From: Candidatus Sulfotelmatobacter sp.
GTDB taxonomy: Bacteria; Acidobacteriota; Terriglobia; Terriglobales; Acidobacteriaceae
DNA: 64,000 nt
Direction of reading: 5' to 3'
Assembly (NCBI GenBank): GCA_030041215.1
Contig: JASHOH010000117.1
Coordinates: 17,772 to 81,771, forward strand
This document shows, piece by piece, positions 27,700 to 36,242 of this stretch (within the stretch, counting starts at the first letter, position 1; each line of letters starts with the position of its first letter). The translations under genes and the position numbers were made by a program. The notes under the pieces are model-generated. The model was not told the DNA's origin. It made no database searches and worked only from the letters and a program-made list of their open reading frames with translations.

Positions 27700-28938
27700 C
27701 TACTCGTACCTCAAGCTCTCTACCGGATCAAGTTGCGCCGCACGCGCCGCCGGCACTGTCCCAAAAATTATGCCCACCACCGAAGACACAAGAATTGCAA
27801 TGATCGCCGACAATCCTGAAATTGGAACGCGGTATTCCGTCAAGAAACGAATTGAGTAGGGAATCGCCAGTCCGATGACGATCCCCGCGAGGCCTCCGAT
27901 CAGCGAAATCAGAATCGCTTCCGCCATAAACTGCATCTTAATTTCGCGCCGAGTCGCGCCGACGGCTTTGCGAATTCCAATTTCGCGGATACGCGACGTG
28001 ACCGTCGCCAGCATGATGTTCATAATGCCGATCCCGCTCACCAGCAGCGTCACCAGCGAGATCAGCAGCAACACCCACGTCAAGCCCGTCGCCACGCGAT
28101 CTGCCGTAGTCAGCAACTCGGTCAGGTTCTGCACCGAATACACCGACTCCGGCCGGTGCCGCGATTGCAACACGCGTTTAATCTGCGCTGTTGCTGCCGG
28201 CACCATCGATGTATCTTCCATCGAAAAATAGATCATCTTCACATTCGGAGTCTCTAGAAAATACCGGCTCACCGAGTAAGGAATGACCATCGTGTTCTCG
28301 GTAACTTCCGTCTCGCCAAAGGTCTCTGCCCCCTCTTTGAACGTGCCGATTACGACGAAAGGCAGCCCTGTGAGCTTGACGGTTTTGCCGATCGCGCCCT
28401 GTTGCGATCCGTAAACAGTCTTTGCCATTTTTTCTGTAATAACGCCGACTTTGTTGTGTGCCTGTGAATCTTCGCGATCAAAGAAGCGTCCGGCCAGCAC
28501 TTTCAAATTTCGCACCCGCTGGTACTCGGGGTAGGCGCCGAGAATTTGCACGTCCTTTTCATTACCGTTGCCGATGGCGATTCGTTCGCCCAAAGTCACA
28601 ATAGGCGTAGCTGCAACAACGCCCGGCACTTGCTCGCGCACGGCCTGCACGTCGTCGATAGTGAGCGGATCCATAGCCGAGTTGCTGATGTGCTGCGCTC
28701 CCTGATATTCCGCCCAGATCTCATTCGTACCAATGGCCTGAATCTGAGCGATAACCCACTGCCTGCCAGTCATACCGATCGTGACAACAAGAATGAGGGA
28801 CGCCGTACCAATCACCATGCCCAACGCCGTCAGCGCGAACCGCACCTTGTTCGCGCAGAAAGTGTCATAGGCGAAATTGAGCGTCTCCTCCACCGCAAAG
28901 CCGGGGCGAAGGCGCTTGGGCACGAGAGCAGCAGCCAT
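27700..28938 (-). CDS. MacB-like ABC transporter permease (FtsX fold), orphan
   Basis: A 412-residue permease with an N-terminal membrane helix (about 30-50), a periplasmic MacB-PCD domain (about 55-280) and a C-terminal FtsX domain with three helices (LLLISLVTLLVSGIGIMNIML; LISLIGGLAGIVIGLAIPY; IIAILVSSVVGIIFGTVP). The ending AARAAQLDPVESLRYE is typical of this family. No ATPase or membrane-fusion protein gene is next to it; the nearest MacB-type ATPase is at 57946. Such permeases serve lipoprotein, antibiotic or toxin efflux; the cargo is unknown. Convergent with aconitase. Confidence 0.85.
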   Translation of the reverse strand: MAAALVPKRLRPGFAVEETLNFAYDTFCANKVRFALTALGMVIGTASLILVVTIGMTGRQWVIAQIQAIGTNEIWAEYQGAQHISNSAMDPLTIDDVQAVREQVPGVVAATPIVTLGERIAIGNGNEKDVQILGAYPEYQRVRNLKVLAGRFFDREDSQAHNKVGVITEKMAKTVYGSQQGAIGKTVKLTGLPFVVIGTFKEGAETFGETEVTENTMVIPYSVSRYFLETPNVKMIYFSMEDTSMVPAATAQIKRVLQSRHRPESVYSVQNLTELLTTADRVATGLTWVLLLISLVTLLVSGIGIMNIMLATVTSRIREIGIRKAVGATRREIKMQFMAEAILISLIGGLAGIVIGLAIPYSIRFLTEYRVPISGLSAIIAILVSSVVGIIFGTVPAARAAQLDPVESLRYE

Positions 28939-29036
28939 ATGTGGTTAGATGCTACGTCCACAGAATGGACGGCGCAAGCTGTTACAACGTCTGGTACGAG
29001 TACACTTTGGGGAATTCATAGCATCAGCCATAGGGC

Positions 29037-29128
29037 GTCATCCTGAGCGCAGCTTGAGGCGTCTGCGCGGGCGTCCGAGCCGCGCGCCGAGATCCCGAGC
29101 ATAGCGAGGGACCTCCGGCGGAGCGAAG
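29037..29128 (+). repeat. Long dispersed repeat, copy 1
   Basis: Begins gtcatcctgagcgcagcttg and ends gcggagcgaag. The complement of 36825-36916 matches it over the whole length with scattered differences. Confidence 0.75.
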
Positions 29129-29224
29129 CAGTTCCTGACAGTAGGCACTCCGGGGCCGAGGAACTCCGTGCACCAAATTGTCTCGCGCGTAGACTTCACC
29201 GCTTCTTCTCGACCTTTGCGGAAG

Positions 29225-29259
29225 CCTTCGCGAACTTTGCGATTTGAGATTTTCCATCC
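29225..29259 (+). repeat. Dispersed repeat, copy 3 (CTCTGCGATTTAAGATTTTC type)
   Basis: Core ctttgcgatttgagattttc, three changes from the copy at 4036. Confidence 0.5.
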
Positions 29260-29338
29260 ACTAAGCGCTGCACTTGCAGTCGAAGGCCCAGATTCGCGCA
29301 GGAAACGAGCGGCGTCTAAATGCGATAATTCACTAAAG

Positions 29339-30664
29339 ATGGTCTCCGCCACTCTTACCGAACCCAAAGCAAACGACACAATCGCCCGCACCAATCGCCG
29401 CTCACTTTTCTGGATGGTTCTGACTGCCCTGATCCTGCGCCTGATGGTGATGTCGTTCTTATACCCTGAGCGCACCGACCCATATCGCGACCATTGGCGC
29501 TTCGGAGGCGAAGCCGGCAGAATTGCCCGCTCCATCACGCAGGGACAAGGTTTCAGCAGCCCGTTGTTCGGCAACACCGGACCAACGGCATGGCTCGGGC
29601 CCGTTTATCCCTATCTGCTCGCCGGAATTTTCAAGCTGCTCGGCATTTACACCAAAGCCTCAGCCATTGCGGCAATCACATTGAATTGCCTGTTCTCCGC
29701 TCTGACCTGTGTCCCCATCTACCTCATCGCGCGCAAAAACTTTGGCGAGCCAACCGCCGCCTGGGCAGGATGGGCCTGGGCTTTTTTCCCTTACAGCATT
29801 TTTTTTGCCGCGGACTTCATCTGGGCCACTACCCTCACCACGCTGTTGATGACCCTCGTATTTCTTACAGCTCTCTACATGGAGAGTTCGTCTTCCCTTT
29901 GGATGTGGGCTAGTTTCGGCGCCCTCAGCGGACTTGGCGCTCTCAGCGATCCCATCGTCATGTCTGTAGCCCCCTTTCTGGGCGCCTGGGCTTGGCGTCG
30001 GCTTTATAAGCGTGGCAAGCGCTGGCTTGGCTCCGGACTCGCCGCCATCGTCGCCGTGACGCTGGTCGTCTCGCCGTGGTTCATTCGCAACTACGAGACA
30101 TTTCATAAGCTCATCCCGATCCGCAGTTGTCTGGGCTTGGAAGTTTATTGCGGCAACAATCAGGATTCCTGGCATTGGGATCCACCCGGCTATCATCCTT
30201 CCGACAACGAGAACGAGTGGCACCAGTATCAGCAACTCGGCGAAACCGCTTACATCTCCAAAAAGTTGCACGAAGGCATGGCGTTCATCGACTCGCACAA
30301 GCTTTTGTATGCGGGGCAGACGTTGCGGCGTGTGATTTATCTGTGGACCGGTTTTTGGAGCTTCAGCCCTCGATATCTGCGAGAGGAGCCGGCCGACCCA
30401 TACAATATGATCTTTTGCACCGGATTGACAATTCTGACACTCATCGGATTACGCCGGGCTTGGCGACTCGACCGTTCGGTCGCGGTGGCGTATATTATCG
30501 TGTTCTTTTTCTTTCCCATGATCTATTACTTTACGCATCCGGAGGACTACTACCGCCGACCGATTGATCCTCAGTATCTAGTGCTGGCGGCGTACACCGC
30601 CGCGTCATGGGCCAGTAAACGCAAGGGGCGGTTCATTGCCGGCCCCGCAACTGCTACCGCTTGA
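29339..30664 (+). CDS. GT39-type membrane glycosyltransferase
   Basis: A 441-residue GT-C protein from ATG 29339 (a longer frame back to 29168 runs through repeat DNA and was rejected). About ten hydrophobic segments. An early loop holds YPERTDPYRDHWRFGGEAGRIAR-like sequence (key residues D, H, W, E) and GPTAWLGPVYPYLLAGIF, matching the PMT/ArnT family that transfers sugars from polyprenyl-phosphate donors. The stop is followed immediately by the GTG of the next gene, so the two are coupled. With the DPM1-like GT2 at 33223, which would make polyprenyl-phosphate sugars, it suggests an envelope glycan pathway. Confidence 0.82.
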   Translation: MVSATLTEPKANDTIARTNRRSLFWMVLTALILRLMVMSFLYPERTDPYRDHWRFGGEAGRIARSITQGQGFSSPLFGNTGPTAWLGPVYPYLLAGIFKLLGIYTKASAIAAITLNCLFSALTCVPIYLIARKNFGEPTAAWAGWAWAFFPYSIFFAADFIWATTLTTLLMTLVFLTALYMESSSSLWMWASFGALSGLGALSDPIVMSVAPFLGAWAWRRLYKRGKRWLGSGLAAIVAVTLVVSPWFIRNYETFHKLIPIRSCLGLEVYCGNNQDSWHWDPPGYHPSDNENEWHQYQQLGETAYISKKLHEGMAFIDSHKLLYAGQTLRRVIYLWTGFWSFSPRYLREEPADPYNMIFCTGLTILTLIGLRRAWRLDRSVAVAYIIVFFFFPMIYYFTHPEDYYRRPIDPQYLVLAAYTAASWASKRKGRFIAGPATATA

Positions 30665-32185
30665 GTGAACGACATTTTTTCAGAAAAAAATAGAACGCCA
30701 TACATTTTCCTGCTTGTGTTGACGGCCGCCGCGTTGCTGGTGCACGGCTACCATCCCTGCGCAGAAGATGCAGAAATTTATCTTCCCGGCGTTGAGAAAA
30801 TTCTGAACCCGCAGTTGTTTCCCGTGGGCCAGGAATTCTTTGCTTCCCACGCCAGCCTGACAATCTTCCCGCGCCTGATCGCATTTTCGATACGTCCAGG
30901 CCATCTGCCTTTTGCGGCGGCAGTTTTTATCTGGCATGTTGCCTCAATTTTCCTGCTGCTGCTTGCCTGTTGGGAGTTGGCCAGCCTCTTCTTTACCAGT
31001 CGTACTGCGCGATGGGCCGGAGTCTGTCTGGTCGCTGCGCTGTTGACCATTCCGGTGGCTGGTACCGCGCTCTACATCATGGATCAGTACCTCAACCCGC
31101 GGAACCTGGCGGCGTTCTCCGCCATTTTTGCCGTCGCGCGCACCCTTGAGAAAAAGTATGTGCGGACATTTCTCTGGCTTGCCTTTGCTTTCAGTGTTCA
31201 CCCTCTGATGGCGGTATTCGCTATTTCATTCTGCCTTTTGCTGGTGCTGATGACATGGTTCGAAGGATTCGAAACCAAAACTGAAGGCCGGCGAGAATTC
31301 GCCTGTGTGAGCACTATGCTTCTGGTGTTGCCCTTTGGAATTTCGCCTGACCCTCCCGGCTCTCCCGCCTACCACGCCGCCGCCATGCACAAAGACTTTC
31401 ACTACATCCAGCTTTGGACTTGGTACGAGCAACTCGGAGCCATCGCTCCAGCTCTGCTGTTCTGGTGGTTTGCGCGCATTGCCCGCGCTCGGCAGTGGTA
31501 TCGCCTCGCTCTGGTGTGCCGTGCACTTGTGATTTACAACCTTCTCTATTTTGTCGCTGCCCTAATCGTCGATTTGCCCGCGAGATTCGAGACTCTCGCC
31601 CGCTTGCAGCCTTTACGCAGCCTTCACCTGCTCTACGTTTTACTGTTCCTGATCATCGGAGGCTTGCTCGGCGAATTTGTCCTGAAAAATCGCGTCTGGC
31701 GCTGGCTAATAGTTTTCCTTCCGTTGTCTGCTGGCATGTTCGTAGCGCAGCGCGCACTTTTTCCCGCCAGCGCACATATCGAGTGGCCCGGCGCCGCTGA
31801 AAAAAATCCATGGGCACAAGCGTTCGTCTGGATTCGCGGCCACACGCCCATAGACGCTCTCTTCGCATTAGACCCCAACTTCATGCAGATCCCCGGTGAA
31901 GATACCATTGGCTTTCGCTGCGTTGCTCACAGAAGCCGCCTCGCCGATCTTTCCAAAGACGCCGGCGTCGTCAGCATGTTTCCCCCGCTGGCCGGCGAAT
32001 GGTGGGCCCAGGTAAGCAGTCAAACCCCGTGGAAGGATTTCGGCATCGAAGATTACAAGCGCCTTAAGAAAACCTATGCGGTGACCTGGGTCGTGCTGCA
32101 ACAGCCTGGGATTACGGGGCTTACTTGTCCTTATCAGAACAGCGCAGTTCGAGTGTGCACGATTCCCGAGAACCACTCTCGATAG
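30665..32185 (+). CDS. Polytopic membrane protein, unrecognised
   Basis: 506 residues, about ten to twelve membrane helices and a periplasmic C-terminal domain (about 380-506) ending VRVCTIPENHSR. I do not recognise the family. The N-terminal loop (HGYHPCAEDAEIYLPGVEKI) is acidic like the first loop of GT-C transferases, so it may be a distant member; this is inference only. GTG start directly after the TGA of the GT39-type gene, no gap, which points to translational coupling. Confidence 0.7.
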   Translation: MNDIFSEKNRTPYIFLLVLTAAALLVHGYHPCAEDAEIYLPGVEKILNPQLFPVGQEFFASHASLTIFPRLIAFSIRPGHLPFAAAVFIWHVASIFLLLLACWELASLFFTSRTARWAGVCLVAALLTIPVAGTALYIMDQYLNPRNLAAFSAIFAVARTLEKKYVRTFLWLAFAFSVHPLMAVFAISFCLLLVLMTWFEGFETKTEGRREFACVSTMLLVLPFGISPDPPGSPAYHAAAMHKDFHYIQLWTWYEQLGAIAPALLFWWFARIARARQWYRLALVCRALVIYNLLYFVAALIVDLPARFETLARLQPLRSLHLLYVLLFLIIGGLLGEFVLKNRVWRWLIVFLPLSAGMFVAQRALFPASAHIEWPGAAEKNPWAQAFVWIRGHTPIDALFALDPNFMQIPGEDTIGFRCVAHRSRLADLSKDAGVVSMFPPLAGEWWAQVSSQTPWKDFGIEDYKRLKKTYAVTWVVLQQPGITGLTCPYQNSAVRVCTIPENHSR

Positions 32186-32258
32186 AGCGGAAAGGCCGCG
32201 AATTCGCTAGCTTTGCGGCACCGATCAGATACAATCACTCGCACAGGAGAAATGTGGA

Positions 32259-33134
32259 ATGGCAACTGCCCCTGCCATGCAGGCCGCAAGTCGATTTTTT
32301 CCCTACGAACGATGGGAGTCTCTTCTACCAGACCTGGTACAGCAATACCGCGAAAACAAACCCTGTCCGCATGTTCTGTTAAGCGATTTTCTCGAGCCTG
32401 ACGTCGCCCTCCAGATGGCCTGCGAGTTTCCTCGCGCCTCCACTGACCAGTGGACCCAATACAAGCACGCCAACGAAAACAAACTGGGCATGGCCAAACG
32501 CCAGCTATTTCCGCCCACTCTGGGCGCGGTCGCCGATGAGTTGAACTCTCCAGAATTCGTAGCCTGGATTTCGGAATTGACCGGGATTCCTGGCCTCTTG
32601 CCCGATCCCATGCTGGAAGGCGGCGGCCTGCACCAGTCCGGGCGCGGCGGTTACCTCAACGTTCACACCGACTTCTCCATGCACCACTTCCATCGTCACT
32701 GGCGCCGCCGCGTCAACCTCATTCTTTATCTCAATCCAAATTGGCAGGAAGAATGGGGCGGCTCAATCGAGCTCTGGGAGCGCCGCCAGGGCAAGATGGA
32801 CCACTGCGCCGCAAAATATCCGCCACTGTTGAACAACGCTCTTATCTTCACGACGAACTCGCAGTCACTGCACGGCTTTCCCGATCCCCTGACGTGTCCC
32901 GAAGGTGAGTCGCGCAAGAGCCTGGCCCTCTACTACTACACGGTCGAAAAAGATAAGCACGTTACACCGCACTCGACCGATTACTTTGCTCGCCCGCAGG
33001 ATGGATGGAAAAAAGCCCTGATGATCTGGCTGGACAAGAAAGCCGTCGACCTCTATTCCCGCGCTAAGGTCCGCTTCGGCTTCTCCGACGAATTCGCCAG
33101 CAAAGTTCTGGGCTTCCTGTCAGGAAAGAAGTAA
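32259..33134 (+). CDS. 2-oxoglutarate/Fe(II)-dependent oxygenase
   Basis: Cupin-fold dioxygenase of 291 residues, prolyl-4-hydroxylase-like. The iron triad is H136 and D138 (NVHTDFS) and H205 (SLHGFPDP); R219 (ESRKSLALYYY) would bind 2-oxoglutarate. The stretch GGSIELWERR lies between, as expected. A tail of about 60 residues follows the fold. Members of this group often hydroxylate sugars, lipids or proteins during envelope or glycan synthesis. Coming 73 bases after the membrane protein gene on the same strand, it may belong to the same unit. Confidence 0.83.
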   Translation: MATAPAMQAASRFFPYERWESLLPDLVQQYRENKPCPHVLLSDFLEPDVALQMACEFPRASTDQWTQYKHANENKLGMAKRQLFPPTLGAVADELNSPEFVAWISELTGIPGLLPDPMLEGGGLHQSGRGGYLNVHTDFSMHHFHRHWRRRVNLILYLNPNWQEEWGGSIELWERRQGKMDHCAAKYPPLLNNALIFTTNSQSLHGFPDPLTCPEGESRKSLALYYYTVEKDKHVTPHSTDYFARPQDGWKKALMIWLDKKAVDLYSRAKVRFGFSDEFASKVLGFLSGKK

Positions 33135-33150
33135 CCTTAATTGAAAACGA

Positions 33151-33214
33151 CCGTGGAAGAGCGGCGCTTCAGCGCCGCGTCAAGCGTTTCTCCCTACGCA
33201 CGGCTTTAGCCCCC
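33151..33214 (-). repeat. Two REP-like palindromes between converging genes
   Basis: 33151-33180 is ccgtggaagagcggcgct then tcagcgccgcgt, the complement of the element at 36688 and almost perfectly palindromic (gcggcgct/agcgccgc). 33202-33214 is ggctttagccccc of the GGGGCTAAAGCCCC family. Confidence 0.65.
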
Positions 33215-33222
33215 GAAGCCTG

Positions 33223-34023
33223 CTACGTCGATCTCGCCGTGCTCCGCGCATAATAAGTCGAGAACTGCGTTTCCAGCTTCCTTCCCTTATCGCTAAATCG
33301 CCGGAAATGCAGCAATCCCGCTCTCTGCAACGCAAACTGCAACGTCGTTCCCAGCACTCCGAACCCATACTTAACGCTGCGCCGGAAATTAATCGTCGAC
33401 GCTTCCTCAAAATACTTCGTTGGACACGACACTTCCCCGATGCGAAACCCAAAATGCACGCACTGCGCGAGGGTCTGATTGTCGAAAACGAAGTCGTCCG
33501 AGTTTTCGAGCAGCGGCAGCTCCGTCAGCACCTTGCGGCTGAAGGCGCGATATCCCGTGTGATATTCCGACAGCTTCACGCGTAAAAAAAGATTTTCAAA
33601 CGCCGTGAGCGCGCGGTTCGAAATGTATTTCCAAATCGGCATGCCGCCGCGTAGCGCGGTGCCTCCGATAATGCGCGACCCCAGCACGACATCGTACACG
33701 TCATAAGCCACCATGCTGGCCATGGCGGTCAGCAGCAGCGGCGTGTACTGATAATCCGGGTGCAGCATGATCACCACGTCCGCCCCGGCCATGAGCGCCT
33801 CGCGGTAGCAGGTCTGCTGGTTGCGTCCGTAGCCGTAGTTGCGGTCGTGCTGAAAGACGTGCAGCCCGAGCTTGTTGGCCACTTCGATGGTGCGGTCGGA
33901 GCTGTGGTCATCCACCAGAATGCGGATATCGACCAGCTCGGGCAGCTCTGCAACTGTAGCTTCGAGCGTCTTCTCCGCGTTGTAAGCGGGCATGACCACC
34001 GCAATGGATTTCCCGTTAATCAT
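33223..34023 (-). CDS. GT2 glycosyltransferase, dolichyl-phosphate-mannose-synthase-like
   Basis: A 266-residue enzyme, DPM1-like. GT-A motifs: [12 protein letters not shown] (about 9-20), [11 protein letters not shown] (about 35-45), acidic motif in [13 protein letters not shown] (the usual DADLQ/DXD replaced by HPDYQ), then [15 protein letters not shown] and [11 protein letters not shown]. There are no C-terminal membrane helices, so it is a peripheral enzyme of the inner leaflet. Products of this family, polyprenyl-phosphate sugars, are donors for GT39-type enzymes such as those at 11509 and 29339. Convergent with the oxygenase gene. Confidence 0.83.
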   Translation of the reverse strand: MINGKSIAVVMPAYNAEKTLEATVAELPELVDIRILVDDHSSDRTIEVANKLGLHVFQHDRNYGYGRNQQTCYREALMAGADVVIMLHPDYQYTPLLLTAMASMVAYDVYDVVLGSRIIGGTALRGGMPIWKYISNRALTAFENLFLRVKLSEYHTGYRAFSRKVLTELPLLENSDDFVFDNQTLAQCVHFGFRIGEVSCPTKYFEEASTINFRRSVKYGFGVLGTTLQFALQRAGLLHFRRFSDKGRKLETQFSTYYARSTARST

Positions 34024-34397
34024 GTCGGCAGAATTCCGCGATCAGTTTCTTAACAACTGTCATTCCGGACCGGCCCGAAGGGCCGGTGAGGAACCTGCTT
34101 TTCTCAAGTAAGCGTACATGATACCCGATTTGTGGGGACGCGCTGGGCTTTTCGCGCGCCCCAGCGCGGCGTCGCGGTTCGTATCAGGGCAGGTTTGTAT
34201 CAGGGCACAATTTCCTAACCTGCCCTGCGCAACTGAGCGCGGCGAGGGTTCCGGCAAGAATCGGCCCGCCCCCTACGTCACATTTCTTTGTGATCTGCGT
34301 CACATCCAAGAAATCGGCATTAGCTGACACTGCCAGGAAGCGATTCGTGACCTCGGTACTCTTTTCGTCTTCTCGATGTTCACACGAGAATTGGCAG
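34024..34397. other. Intergenic region with one dispersed repeat
   Basis: 34059-34104 is a copy of the GTCATTCCG...AACCTGCTTTT repeat with its own palindrome (ccggcccgaagggccgg). The rest to the GGDEF gene holds no supportable gene; the frame open from 34290 could extend the next protein by 36 residues but lacks domain character. Confidence 0.5.
34059..34104 (-). repeat. Dispersed repeat with variable palindrome
   Basis: gtcattccgg, palindrome ccggcccgaagggccgg, then tgaggaacctgctttt. Same framework as 36623-36666, where the palindromic insert is cgcgcttcgcgcg instead. Confidence 0.6.
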
Positions 34398-35387
34398 ATG
34401 ACAGTCTTCGATGGTCGCCAGAATTCGCATTCGTCAATATTCCACGTCGACACCAAAAAGCCCGTGAACATTCTAGTCGTTGAGGACTCCGCAGTCGACC
34501 GACATCAAATCTCGCGCTATCTAGGCGAGTGGGGCCTGAATTTCCAGTTCGTTGCCGACGGGCGTGAAGCGTGGGAGTTGCTGCAAAAACCTGAGGCGGC
34601 GGACTTGGTTTTGCTCGATTGGATGCTTCCAGGGATCGACGGTATCGAGCTGTGTCAGAAAATCCGTGCACTGGGAACGGACCATAAGTATATCTACACA
34701 ATTATGTTGACCGCCAAAGACAAAAAGCAAAATCTGGGGACAGCGATGTCGGCGGGAGCGGATGACTATCTGGCAAAACCAGTTGATCCTCTGGAACTGA
34801 GAGCGCGCATTCTAGTTGGAAAGCGAATTTTGGAACTGCAACAATCTCTCAGATTCGCCGCCAGTCATGATTCCTTGACAAAACTGTTGAGCAGGGCGGA
34901 AGTATTGGCGGGACTGGACCGAGAACTCGCACGAGGCCAACGAACGGAGCAGCCTGTAGCAGTCATTCTTGCCGATATTGACCACTTTAAGGCCATCAAT
35001 GATTCGCAGGGTCACGCTGCTGGTGACGAAGCTCTACGGGAAGTAGGAAGGAAGCTGAAGTCCTGCCTGAGGCAGTACGATCTGGCTGGCCGCTATGGTG
35101 GTGAAGAATTTCTGCTTGTTCTACCAAACTGCGAGCTGACTTCCGCAGCGAAGCGTGCCGAGAAGATTCGCGAAGTAATTTACCACAACCCGATCAAGGC
35201 CCATTTGGTGAGCATCTCGATCACTTTAAGCTTTGGAGTGACCGTTGGCGAAGTGGAGTCAATGCTCACGGGCGAACAACTGCTACAACAGGCAGATCAG
35301 GCTCTTTATCGCGCCAAAGAGCTCGGACGAAACCGCGTTCAGACATTCCCTATTTCGAGAGCCGCGCAATCCTCAGGAGCGCGATGA
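34398..35387 (+). CDS. Receiver-GGDEF diguanylate cyclase (PleD-like)
   Basis: A 329-residue response regulator that makes c-di-GMP when phosphorylated. Receiver (about 24-140): LVVEDSAVD, phosphoacceptor D74 in VLLDWMLPG, lysine in YLAKPVDP. GGDEF domain (about 157-325): SHDSLTKLLSR, DIDHFKAINDSQGHAAGD, catalytic GGEEF at 234-238 and the inhibitory I-site R225-x-x-D228 five residues before it, so product inhibition is expected. Potential receivers of the signal include the PilZ proteins at 3469 and 63599. ATG 34398 was preferred over an earlier frame start at 34290. Confidence 0.92.
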   Translation: MTVFDGRQNSHSSIFHVDTKKPVNILVVEDSAVDRHQISRYLGEWGLNFQFVADGREAWELLQKPEAADLVLLDWMLPGIDGIELCQKIRALGTDHKYIYTIMLTAKDKKQNLGTAMSAGADDYLAKPVDPLELRARILVGKRILELQQSLRFAASHDSLTKLLSRAEVLAGLDRELARGQRTEQPVAVILADIDHFKAINDSQGHAAGDEALREVGRKLKSCLRQYDLAGRYGGEEFLLVLPNCELTSAAKRAEKIREVIYHNPIKAHLVSISITLSFGVTVGEVESMLTGEQLLQQADQALYRAKELGRNRVQTFPISRAAQSSGAR

Positions 35388-35525
35388 CTTCAATGGGAAT
35401 ACGCCATTTGGATTCAGGGGCGTAAGCAACTGATCCTTCCACTTTTATCGATATCGGTCTAAGGATGTCTTCCGAACACGCGCGAAGCGCGAGTGAGAGC
35501 TTGCTTCTCTTTCGCGCCAAGTGTT

Positions 35526-35640
35526 TGTCATTCCGACGCGCAACCGAAGTCCCAAACTCTGTCATTCCGACGCGCAACCGAAGTCCCAAAACTTGTCATT
35601 CCGACGCGCGAGCGAAGCCTAATAACTCTGTCATTCCGAA
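35526..35640 (+). repeat. Tandem 34-35 base repeat, just over three units
   Basis: Units start at 35526, 35560, 35594 and (partial) 35629, each beginning tgtcattccg and continuing acgcgcaaccgaag in the first two. The first two units are nearly identical and the third has diverged. Confidence 0.8.
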
Positions 35641-35778
35641 ACCACAAAGATCGCTTTTGGCTGTTTTTGGGGCGAAGAACGTCGATTTCGGCGCGAATTT
35701 GGTGTCGAAATATGGATTTGCAGGGTGTGAAAATCGTGTAAGTGGTTTGTTTTCAGTGCCAAGTTTATTAGTTTGATA

Positions 35779-35801
35779 CCCCCCCCTCCCCCACCCCCCC
35801 C
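35779..35801 (+). repeat. C-rich tract, possible G-quadruplex on the complement
   Basis: C8-T-C5-A-C8. The complementary strand has three long G runs separated by single bases, enough for a quadruplex if one long run contributes twice. It lies about 120 bases before the small frame at 35898. Confidence 0.7.
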
Positions 35802-35897
35802 TGTCGTTTAGAATCAATGATTATGAGTGTGTCGTAAGATCGTCATCCTAAAGGAGTTACATACTAAGTTCGGCAAAACAAAGGAGTTAGGTGGGTC

Positions 35898-36164
35898 ATG
35901 TTGCAGACTGCCACTCTTGCCGGAAAGAGCGCGGCAAGGGTGCGGCGCCCGAGTGGACTATTTGGCAGATTCGGCGGCGCGGCGCGAGCGGGCGAGATAT
36001 TGCTGATCGAGGGCCTGGCGAATCAGGGTTTTAATCACCGCCTGGCGGCTGATGTTCAACTCTCTGGCGGCGCGGTCAAGTTCTTCCAGCATGCCCAGCC
36101 CAAGGTCCACGTTGACTCTTTGGATTGGGCTCATCATTTTGCCCCGGTTGGTGAAGTAGCGTGA
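35898..36164 (+). other. Possible truncated gene start, antisense to the antitoxin gene
   Basis: An ATG with an AAAGGAG ribosome site ten bases upstream opens a frame reading MLQTATLAGKSAARVRRPSG and continuing to 36164. From about 35958 it is antisense to the antitoxin gene, so only the first ~20 codons could be genuine. It may be a gene remnant cut off by arrival of the brnTA-like pair. Confidence 0.25.
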
Positions 36165-36242
36165 GACATCGCGTCCCTGATCGGCCTGGCGCGCAATGGC
36201 TTCGGCCGATACCGCTTTGCGCGGTTTATGAGTTCTCTTCAT
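35958..36242 (-). CDS. Ribbon-helix-helix antitoxin (CopG/BrnA-like)
   Basis: A 94-residue protein with a charged N-terminus (GRDVSRYFTNRGKMM) and a ribbon-helix-helix domain at about 40-80: QRVNVDLGLGMLEELDRAA followed by LNISRQAVIKTLIRQAL. This pairing of an N-terminal toxin-binding region and a C-terminal DNA-binding domain, directly after a BrnT-like frame, fits a BrnA-type antitoxin and autorepressor. Its ATG overlaps the end of the toxin frame by 17 bases, the classic arrangement. It appears intact, while the toxin gene does not. Confidence 0.75.
   Translation of the reverse strand: MKRTHKPRKAVSAEAIARQADQGRDVSRYFTNRGKMMSPIQRVNVDLGLGMLEELDRAARELNISRQAVIKTLIRQALDQQYLARSRRAAESAK

Larger units (their letters stand above)
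28939..29338. other. Intergenic region carrying two dispersed repeats
   Basis: Between the permease (leftward) and a GT39-type gene (rightward). Holds a ~92-base repeat (29037-29128) shared with 36825-36916 and a copy of the CTCTGCG-type repeat (29225-29259). The rightward promoter should also be here. Confidence 0.5.
35388..35957. other. Repeat-rich intergenic region
   Basis: Contains a dispersed repeat (35471-35510), a short tandem array (35526-35640), a long pyrimidine tract (35779-35801) and a small frame with a good ribosome site starting at 35898. No full gene can be supported. Confidence 0.6.

Noticed and set aside
35526..35640. Possible CRISPR array
   Set aside because: The units are directly joined without unique spacers and no cas gene is present.
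35596..35817. Minus-strand frame of 73 codons
   Set aside because: Spans the C-rich tract and repeats; looks like repeat DNA read as protein.
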